From positions 296,001-360,000 of the forward strand of contig CAJHZI010000706.1 in the NCBI GenBank assembly GCA_905160935.1: a stretch of 64,000 nucleotides of DNA, read 5' to 3'. Below are positions 46,381 through 56,600 of this stretch, piece by piece. Within the stretch, counting starts at the first letter, position 1. Every line of letters starts with the position of its first letter. This DNA comes from Enchytraeus crypticus. Taxonomy: Eukaryota; Annelida; Clitellata; Enchytraeida; Enchytraeidae. Position numbers and translations under genes: made by a program. The notes beneath the pieces are model-generated. The model was given only the letters and a program-made list of their open reading frames with translations, was not told the origin of the DNA and made no database searches.

Positions 46381-46621
46381 CAATATCTGCTGGCAGGTTA
46401 TTGGCGCGCGTTTACCTAGAATTAAATCCGTAACAAAAAATAATCTAAAAAGTATGTAAATAAATAAAATAACTTTAACTTTTGTGAGTAGTGGAAAGAA
46501 CGTATTTTAAATAATGTAAATGAAACAATAGTCACAATTGTTGCAAGATTAGCTTTGTACTGTTAATTATTAAAAGCGTTTAAATGTCAATATAAAACCA
46601 CACAATATAACAATTTAATAT

Positions 46622-46713
46622 GACCTTCTTTTTGCTCACCGGCTTCATTTTGTTTCAATAGTGCTCGATGTTTTCATTGATGACTGTAGCACTCTAATTG
46701 TTATTATTATTAA
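46622..46713 (+). mobile_element. LINE (family A2) 3' UTR fragment, inverted relative to the next
   Basis: GACCTTCTTTTTGCTCACCG, CAATAGTGCTCGATGTTTTC and GTAGCACTCTAATTGTTATT; the same sequence lies inverted at 46858-46972. Confidence 0.85.
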
Positions 46714-46857
46714 GTCATATTCAAGGATTTGCGGCTCTTATTTGTTTCCGTGGTCGAATGGACAGAATAATGTAGAACATTTAATCCCGAGAGGTATGGA
46801 CTAATCAATCCTAAAGCAGAACTGCTAAAGCCTAGAGGTATGGACTCATCAAGACTT

Positions 46858-47965
46858 AATAATAATAATAATAATAATAACAATTAGAGTGCTACAGTCA
46901 TCAATGACAACATCGAGCACTATTGAGACAAAGTCAAGCCGGCGAGCAAAAAAGAAGGTCCAAAAACGGTGCAAATTTCAAAATTCAGATAATCAGTCCA
47001 AAGTAAAGGGAGTTAAAGAAAAGGTGGTTTAGGCGCAGGTCGCTGCTCGTGGACACTGGATGGAAAAGAGAGGTGGAAAAGATAGGTCTTCAACTGCTTA
47101 TGGAACTGCTCATAGGAAAGCAAAGGCTGATGTTATTCAAATGAAGATTTCCAAAGATTGGATGGAAGAGAATTCCAGATCTGAGGTGCAGCATGCTGGA
47201 AAGACTGATTAGATAGCTTAGAGCGTGAAGGTAAGCTAGGTCTCACAAGAGTTATTAACTTAGAAGATCGAGTATTAGCAGGCTACATCACTTTAATCAA
47301 GTGAGACCTACACGTTTGTCCAGGGATGGTGATGGACTTATACATAGGTTAACGAAGCTGTTTTGTAAATGATACGCTCTTTAATCTCTAGCCAGTGCAA
47401 AGACTTCAAATTAGGCGTAACATGTGAGTACTTGGAAATACAAAAAATTGCTCGCGAAAGAGAATTCTGAACAAACTGCAACCGATCAATCTCACAGCCA
47501 GGGAGATTTAAAAACAGGGAATTGCAGTAGTTCAACTTTGATTGCAAAAGAGCAGCACCAATTGTAGCAGCTGTCTCACGTGACAAATATGGACGTATTC
47601 GACGAAGATCTCGGATATGGAAGAAACATGCTTGTGAAGTTTTAGTTATGTGTTCGTGGAAGGTTAGGTGTTTATCAAAGACAACACCGAGATTTCTCAC
47701 AGAAGAAACAGGTGATATTTTAATACCCGAAGATAACGAAAGAGTTTTCCTATTCAGCTTCAGAAGCTGTTGAGGTGTCCCGACCAACATGAATTCAGTC
47801 TTAGATGGATTGAGTGCCGAGAAATTAGCAGACATCCAAGATGATATAGACTGAAAACTTTGTTGCAGGAGGGTTTCAGCATTAGAATAGGAGTTAGTGG
47901 TGAAACAAGTGTACATTTGAGTGTCATCAGCATATAGTTCATGATCAAGAGAATGAGAAGAGATT
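46858..47965 (-). mobile_element. CR1-like LINE (family A2), RT C-terminal half to (AAT)n tail
   Basis: Minus-strand reading starts at about 47950 with LDHELYADDTQMYTCF, holding the RT catalytic YADD. It continues ISSWMSANFSALNPSKTEFM, SVRNLGVVFDKHLTF, QSKLNYCNSLFLNLP and NLKSLHWLEIKERI, a 192-codon uninterrupted stretch. The 3' UTR ends at an (AAT)n tail. The copy is truncated at its 5' side. It is related to, but clearly distinct from, the LINE at the left edge. Confidence 0.9.
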
Positions 47966-48142
47966 ACAAATTAGAAGCCTACAGTATGGAACAGTTGAAG
48001 TCTACAGAGTTTGGGCTTATCAAGTCGACCTAATAGGCTGACTCGACCGTGGCGGACTATACTTTACAGTTGTCATGACTACGCGTTTTGTTTACTTGTC
48101 ATATTTGCATTTGTTGGGACAAATTTTCTATATCAGCTTATA

Positions 48143-49121
48143 CAGGCTGCGCATTAAAAAAATATCCCCCTAGCACAATTACGATAGCTTAGCCAATTAT
48201 TGATATTTCGCCTTGAAATTCTAAGGTTCTCTTGTGGAGGAATTTTAACACAAGCTGACCGAATTTTGTAAAAATATTTTTAAAGGAAGCGGAGTTATCC
48301 AAGTTTTGCGAAAAAATTGAATTTTTTCATTTAACACGAAACGTAAAACATCAATTAGAATCTATTCCTTTTTGAGAATGTGAACCTTTTTGACCCTGAA
48401 TAGAGCCGTTAGATGATGACAACTCTGATATTGTGCTACAATGTATTACACTAAAACTATTCTGCTGAAACTGATTGAAGATTGCAACAAGTTAAAGCCA
48501 TATGATTTCATTTTCAACAGGACGGCGTGCCGGCTCACACTTCACGTCTTGCGCAATACTTTATTGTACAATATAGCCCAGACTTCATAAAAATATATGA
48601 TTGGCCTCCTAATTCTCCAGATTTTAATCCACTTGATTTTTTTTGTCTGAGGAACCATTTGGAAAATATCATGCCTTCAAGCTCAAACCCAGAACACAAT
48701 GGAATTAAAGGCTGTTCTTCAAGAGATCTGGAAAGGCCTACCACAACAGTCCATTGACAGCGCAATTTTATCTGTAAGAAAAGACTTCTGGCCGGCATTA
48801 AAGCCCAGGGTTTTCATTTCTAGCAAACATTGTAGCACAAAATCAGAGTCGTCATCATCTAACGGCCTTTTTCAGGGCCAGCACATTTTCAAAAAAGAAT
48901 TGATTCTAATTGACATTTTACATTGCGTATTAAATGAAAAAAATCAATTTTCTCTCAAAACTTGGATAACTCCGGATCCTTTAAAAATATTTTTACAAAA
49001 TTCGGTCAGCTTGTGGTAAAATTCCTCCACAAGAGAACCTTAAAATTTCAAGGCGAAATATCAATAATTGGCTAAGCTAACGTGATTGTGCTAGGGGGAT
49101 ATTTTTTAATGCGCAGCCTGT
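48143..49121 (+). mobile_element. Mariner-like (DD37D) transposon with ~300-bp terminal inverted repeats
   Basis: Both ends read CAGGCTGCGCATTAAAAAA inward, and the match extends about 300 bp (48143-48443 against 48827-49121) to the block GTTAGATGATGAC. Between them is the C-terminal part of a transposase: FQQDGVPAHTS, DWPPNSPDFNPLDF, then, after a frame change near 48690, ELKAVLQEIWKGLPQQS. The last two catalytic Asp (QQD and NPLD) are separated by 37 residues, the spacing used for the maT (DD37D) group. The first Asp and N-terminus are missing, so this is a non-autonomous deletion copy. Confidence 0.9.
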
Positions 49122-49129
49122 GTATCTTA

Positions 49130-49565
49130 AGCTAAGCAATATAATTATAGTTTCGAAGAAATTTGTCACGAGTGTCTTGCATGTTCAGCAGAATTGATCC
49201 ACCAAATGAAAATCAGTTCACTCTGCCTTTTTCAAGTTAATTTGAAGCTTTTAAAGAAATCTTCAGTTTATTCGACCAATTCATTCTCAAAACACTGTAA
49301 TCGCACTCTTCACAGTGTGTTTATAAAATTCTTTTGATTCTGCTAATCAGATAGCTCTGACCTCGATCTAGAGAACGGCTTGAATGAAATGGCCCGTCGC
49401 TAATGACTCTTTTTGGAAATGAGATTCACGTTAAGTCGGTTTAGTGGCTATCGTTGCGAAGCTACTTACAATGGCTAATCTGCATGGGAAAAGATGTACT
49501 CAACGTCAATGAGTTTTGTTGATAGGCTGCTCTCAAGCACATTGTCCCACTTTCTCTTATTCTTA

Positions 49566-49607
<42 letters not shown>

Positions 49608-50700
49608 ATGGTTCTACCAATTGCAAGGTCTAAGTTTTGTATATAACGCATGATTTCTTATGAAGATCTCCAAATTTCAATAAAACTAGCACTCAATGCT
49701 AAATCTTTGTCAAATCTTATTGTAACGCTCGCTCTATTTTTAATTATTTTAGGTCGTATGATAACCGCATATGTTTACAAAGTTTGCTTTCTTGGTTGCT
49801 AGTTTAGACGAATCTAAAACTGCTAATTATGTGATTTCCTATATTATTTTCTCGGGTTTGTTTAATCGTTTTTTCTGAACGCTCGCTATACGATTGGTCA
49901 ATTGTGCGCTCACGCAACACGGCTAAGTCAAGCTGGTTTGTTCTTTGTAATACAGCTTGCCTAGTAGGGCCTACGTAGTAATAGACTGATATAGAAGAGA
50001 CAGGTTCCAAATAGACCTTCAAACTCTGATTACACGCCTAATGGTTTATTGGTTGTTGAGGATCCAAACAAACAAACCGTGAAAGAGTAAATAACTCTGT
50101 CCCACTCTTGTACTCTTACTATATAGTGCAGTATTGGATTAGGTCTTTATAGTGCAGTATTGGATTGGGTCAACATTAAGCTTTCAGCCATGCAATAGTC
50201 TTAGTACTGTTTTGTAAATTCTGTACAAATAGGCAATTATTTTAGAATTTTAAGTTAATAATAAAAAATATAAGAAGTTATTCATTTATTTAAGTATTTA
50301 AGTTATAAAATTACTCTAGTTCTTAGACGAGTAATTTAACTCTACTAACGTAATAAAATAATGCAATAATTTAATAATTCAATATAATAATTAAATATTT
50401 TTAATAATTCAATAACTTCTTTGTCCGCTGAACAAATGGATTTTCATATCATTTCAACACCAGACTGGTACCGTTTAGAATTTTTCTCACTTCAGCACAA
50501 GTTTTTTACTAGTCACTTTAGTGAATTAATTTTTGTGACATGTGATGCGGGAAAGTCCATGACATAATGCTAATTTAGTACTGGTTAAAGCAGTGGATAC
50601 AGCTATACTGTGTGTTCAGTTGAGCTATAACACATCTTAATTCTAAATAGACATAGAACACAGCCAGACCGTGTGTTAAACGTACTATACACATATAATG
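49130..50700. other. No gene seen (intergenic)
   Basis: A (CT)n run lies at 49565-49604 and a 28-bp tandem duplication (TATAGTGCAGTATTGGATT) at about 50121-50170. No coding frame is supported. Confidence 0.5.
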
Positions 50701-50704
50701 TAGG

Positions 50705-50795
50705 CGGTCTTTCTAAGCGGTCTCGAAGACCGGACACCGGCCATGACACTGCTATGGAAATTGTCGGAGGTTACTATTATAATTATTAACAGCCC
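50705..50795 (+). mobile_element. SINE family C, 3' part
   Basis: AGCGGTCTCGAAGACCGGAC, CGGCCATGACACTGC and AAATTGTCGGAGGTTACTAT: the plus-oriented version of 58750-58860. Confidence 0.7.
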
Positions 50796-51077
50796 TAATA
50801 CGTAGTCCTCACATGAAATATATCAATGGAACTCGAATGTGAAGAGCTCCAGACTGTAATAATGAGAGGAGCCCTCTAAGGCAGATTACAGAAGTTGATA
50901 GTGTTTGATATAATTACTAGACAGGTTGAAAATTATAAAGATAGCTAAATTACGACATGGTTTTATAGTCATATTTCTGAAACTGCAGATTCTAGCATAT
51001 ATGGCTGGTACTACTATTGCTAGTACTATAGAATATAAAAATAATTAATAATATGATAAACTTTCTAACTGGGATTT

Positions 51078-52542
51078 ATGTTCAAACAACAATCCATTGA
51101 AGTGAAGCATAAGAGAGCTTTAGATCGTAGAAAATCTTTCAATAAAACGGATCATAGTAAAGCTAGACTTACCAGACATAACCCAACTCTACTAGAGACT
51201 TACTATAATAGTGAACTCAACGAGAATAAACAAGCAGAAAGAAATCTGAGTAAAAATGGAGAAGAGAATTACAGCAGTGAACTTAATTTAACAACTGATT
51301 CCGAAGCAAGCTATCAAAGTGAAATTCATTACAGATCGAAAAGCGACAGCAGCTTAAATGCTTCAGTTAATTATAAGGATATCAATTGCACAGAAAGCGA
51401 CTCTCGAATTTCAAATACAAAACCAGAAAAAAGAAAAATCAAACAGCAAACTATATTGCCAAAAACGATTGAAATTCATGTTCCAGAACCGGCTGAGGAT
51501 TTTAAATTCCATTACAGACCCGTTGTAAGTGAAGAAATAAAACGAGAATTAAAGCTACGGGAAGAACTGAGGCTCCATAAAGAACTTTCTCAGTTTCAGA
51601 TTGCTTATATTGTTGAGAGAGCGAAGCGCAGGGAAGCTAAGGGCGAATTCTCACGTCTGACCAGGAGCTACACACTACCGAGTGTTGTAAACATCGGAGA
51701 AGATCTTCCTACAATCCACTCGGAACGTTCGAGAAGACTAAGTTTTCCACCCATTGAACTCAAATCCGAAAAACTCAAATCGAATCAGACGCAATTTATC
51801 ATCGGCAGATCTGAATACTTGCCGCAGAAGCGAACCAACAAGAAGAGAAGAAGTAGAAAAAAGAAAGCCAATATGGCGAATGCTAAATTTTCCGCCAGCC
51901 TTTATGGTCCTGCCTATAAAAATCGGTTAAATCTGGTTGAAGACAGAGACGAAAACTCTAGAACCGGTTCAAGAAGATCAACTTCACAGCCGAGAACAAC
52001 AATAAAAACAACGACATCTCCTGACGGGTCGACAACGAAAACAACGACAACAACAGTCACGGCTTACGACGAAAACGGAAACGTCATCAGTGGCTCTCCA
52101 ACGTTAGGAAGAAAATCCCTGAACGGAAAGATGGCTCCGAGTCTGTACGGCCCCGCCTACGAGGCTAGGGCCAGACAGCGAATGAGCCTGGCTGAGATAG
52201 ACGCATTGGATTACAATGGCGATGAAGTTGCCTACCAGGCCCCTACTAAAACCACTACCCGAGTTGTGTCAAAGACAGGAATCGAACCCAGACCAGCATG
52301 GAACCGTACAACTACAACGAGGGTCAATAACGTGAGAACGGATCAGAATTATAGCAGTCGTTTCAGTGGACCAGCTTATCAGAAAAATCCAACCAAGACT
52401 ACGACTTCAGGAGTTAAGGGAGCCGTGAAAGTGGATTCCAGAGTAGCAGCAGGTTCCAGCGGAGCCAATGAGCTGAATATTCCAGCCTGGAGGAAACCAA
52501 TGGGTCGTAGAACCTTGCAGACTACTAAACTCTCCACAACAG
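51078..52542 (+). CDS. Exon 1 (disordered head with GPAY repeats)
   Basis: 488 codons plus 1 base; ATG at 51078 follows an in-frame AT-rich leader. Donor ACAG|GTTTCA. The open frame runs 33 codons on into a short TCTCCAAGTTCT repeat that is intronic. Confidence 0.88.
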
Positions 52543-53570
52543 GTTTCATTGAGATAATTATCTCCAAGTTCTTATCTCCAAGTTCTTATCTCCAAGTTCT
52601 TATCTCCAAGTTCTGCTCAATTCAGATTTATTTAAAAATCTAAGTCAGTTTCCACACTCGAAAGCCATGTCAGTGACGAGCGAGCCAAGTATTTGAACCC
52701 CGCACATACTGATCCGCGGTCGTGTATCTAACCGATGTCGCCACTGGCTCCAGCCATTTTCAAATTTATAATTCGTGACGAGAAAAGTCAGACAACGTCA
52801 GATAGGTCATTCGGTTGGTGAGCGACTAGGCTCCAAAAATTTCTACAAAAATTAAATGATTAAAAAAAGTCTCAAATAGGGGATTGACTGATGATATGAT
52901 GTAGGACAGAGAGGATTTGAGACAGTCTATTCGTATCCCGACCCTGGTTAAACTGGAATTCAAGGGAAGAAGATGATGATGATAATTCAAGACGAGAAGC
53001 AGGAGCTTTCCATTTTACTTTGATTTTCTTATATGTAGGCCTAGACTTGCAATGATTTCTCTTTTAGTTGATCGGCTACTTTAACTATTCTTTTAATTGT
53101 TCTTCTTTCTTTGACCTTGGCTTCATCGTTACCAAAGTTGCTGTATTCGACTATAATCGTAATGACATTGCTGTTTTTTCATTGTTGTTTTCGCTGATTC
53201 ATCATCATCGTCATCATCATCATCATCTTATCATCATCAGCATCATCATATCATCATCGTCATCATCATCATCTTATCATCATCAGCATCATCATATCAT
53301 CATAGTCATCATCGTCATCAGCATCTTCTTCTTCTTCTTCATGTTCTTTTTCTTCTTTTAAATCCAGTTTAACTAGGATCGGAATTAAAAACTTTTGTAG
53401 AAATTTCTGCAGCCTAGGCGCTCGCCAGCGGAATGCCCTAATTAACTTTGGTTTTGATCTTTGTGCTGTAGTCGCCTTCTTCGAAACGTGTATTTGGTAT
53501 GTTCATGGCAGTATTTGGTATGTTCTTTAGCAGCCCGGACGCGACACGTATATTTGTCGCCCATACAAGC

Positions 53571-53627
<57 letters not shown>

Positions 53628-56600
53628 GATCTAATGACCGTTTCCTGATCCAAGAATGTGGTCAGGGATGTCATCAAGTAGTTTGTTTTTAGCAAATTTA
53701 AACATAAACGAAAACTAAATATTTCAGTTAAATTGAATATTTTGTATTCTCAAGTGATTTTAAATCAATATTATACATTCCATACCTCTTCCTACCTTCT
53801 TAAATGAAAATAAAAGCTGATATTTTCAATTTAAGATTATTACTGTGTTGTGTTATGCAAGTATATTCGTAATATAAGTATATTTAAGTATAATTATTTA
53901 TGTATAGTATAAGTATACTTGTGTATTCGTGCAAGTATGAATAAAACTCTTGTAACAATCATTACATAGATGACAGAGTGCATAGTGCACTACCTGACCG
54001 GTTGATGAGGCATCTGTGCTAGCTGTCTTGTGCGCTGTTCCTAGAAAATATATTGTGAATATTTGAAGTTTGTGGATCATCATAATTCTTTATTTTAAGA
54101 TATAAGCCATATTAAAATGAGGAAAAGACTTAGCCGCTTTTGAACTGATTACCTTGATGATATAGGTAGCACTCTGTACGAAACGTACCAGCAGACTGTG
54201 AAGAGGAATATGTATCTTGGACCGGCCAATTGAGAAAACTTGACAGAACACTAGATGGATGAGAGATAGAGAGATTGAGAGAGAGATATAGTGAGACCAA
54301 TAGAAAGAGACAGAGAGAGAGAGAGAGAGAGACTGATAGATAGAGGCAGAGAGTTAGATAGAGAGATGCAAAGACAGGGAGAGAGAGATACAGAGACAGA
54401 CAGAGAGAGAGACAGAGAGAGATAGAGCGACAGAGACAGCGACAGCGACAGAGCGACAGAGACAGCGACAGAGACAGAGAGAGAGAGAGATGTGTATCTT
54501 GAGCATCCTATTATCTAATCCCACACCCATTGACTGAATGTTTCAACATTCATTGACTGAATGTTTCCACATTCATTGACTGAATGTTTCCACATTCATT
54601 GATTGAATGTTTTCACACCCATTGACTGGATGTTTCCACATCCATTGACTGAATGTTTCCACATTCATTGACTGAATGTTTCCACACCCATTGACTGAAT
54701 GTTTCCACATCCATTGACTGAATGTTTCCACAGGTAATGGTCGCCTTCCCCTAGAGCTCAGGGCCACGATGCCCAAGGGTGAGGCCTCCCAGAGACGTCT
54801 GGTCCACGAGTCCACTGTGGATAGGGATGTCCCCACTCCACCCCTGGAGATAAGTCCAGAGGAACTGCAGAGAGCCCACACGGAGTTCCTCAACAGTTAC
54901 AGATCTGACGGAAACACGGAGACATCATCGCCTAGGAAGACCAACCGCACCGTGTACAATCCTGGATCAAATGGAATCCTCAAAACAGCCAATCATTCAG
55001 AAAGGAGCGTCCAAACCAGATATAGAGAGGAGCCTGAAGAGCTGGAAGTGATGACCACTGTCAGTAAGACATATGGTCACGAGAATCATCATCATCATCA
55101 TAATGATGATGATGGGTATAATTCCTACGAGCAGTCCAATAGTCGATCCACTGGAGTGGCATCATCGTATTCCAGAGAGGAAGACGTAGACTCTCTGGAG
55201 GATCAGAGTGGACAGAGACTGCGGCGTCGTACTATTCCAGATCCGGTGGATGAGAGGGAGAGTCTGGGATCCAGACAATCCGAATCCTCTACGGAGAAAT
55301 TCTACATGCCTGAAGATCACGAGGACTGGCCGCTCTATAGGTATCCGTTGTAATACTGCTTACAGTATTGTATTACATGTCCATCGTAATACTTGTTACA
55401 GTATTTTATTAGGTATCCATTGTAATACTTCTTACAGTATTATATTAGTATCCGTCGTAATACTGCCTACAGTTTTCTATATGCGTTAGGTATCCATTGT
55501 TATACTTCTTACAGTATTGTATTGGTATCTATTGTAATGCTTCTTACAGTATTCTACAAGCATTAGGTATCTATTGTAATACGGCTTACATTATTGTAAT
55601 AGTATCCGTTGTAATACTTCTTACAGGATTTTATTACATGTCCATTTTTATACTTCATACAGTATATTTTAGTATCCATTGTAAAACTGTTTACAGTATT
55701 TTATTAGTATCCATTGTAATGCTGCTTACAGTATTTTATTAGTATCCATTGAAATGCTGCTTACAGTATTTATTAGTATCCATTGTAACACCGCATTATC
55801 TTATTAGGAACCCATTGCAAGAATGCTTAATTGATTGATTGTATGCTGAAGCTAAATCATAGCAATTAGACTTAGATACAAAGGTCTGCCAGTGGCGATG
55901 TCGCTAAGATATTCGACCGCGGATCAGTATGTGCGGGGTACAAATCCTTGGCTCATCCGTCACTGACATCGCTTTAGAGTGAGGAAACTAACGTTAACAT
56001 TAGCTTTACCAGTTTTTTAACTGATCGAATGTTCTACTGAATGATGGGAGATCTCAAACATTAGCTTTACCGGATCTTTAACTGATCGAATATTCTACTA
56101 ACTGATGACAGATATCAGCGACGCGATGGGGTGGCCTGCATGGTTCGCGCCAGTCCCTCTCGTATAGCGGACATCAAGCGCTACCTTCAGCTTAAGGACG
56201 GACTCGGCCCGGACTCGATGGATCAGCTTCCTGCCCTGCCTGCCATGGAGTTCGACGTGGATGAGCCGGTGATCCTGTCTCCAATGCAGATGTCCTGGAC
56301 TCATTCGCCACCTCCGGACATCCGTCCTATTTATATCCTCATGCCTGTCAACTCCGCCATCTTTAATGACGTCATTCAGCAGGTGGTGTTTATGTACGCG
56401 GTGAACTTTCGTGACTGGAGATTTGCGGAGGGACGAATGATACGTATTCCAGTTGATGGAGTGGTGCATGAGTTCTATGAGGTGGTCATTCCTCATACGT
56501 TCGAGACGCTGGTGTTTGATCTGAAGATACGTTATTTGGAGGATTTGAAGAGCGTTGGATCGAGTGGAACGGAGATTCATTCTAGGATGGAACGAGGTGT

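Noticed and set aside
46094-46459. Tyr/Ile open frames on both strands
   Set aside because: Pure TA dinucleotide repeat.
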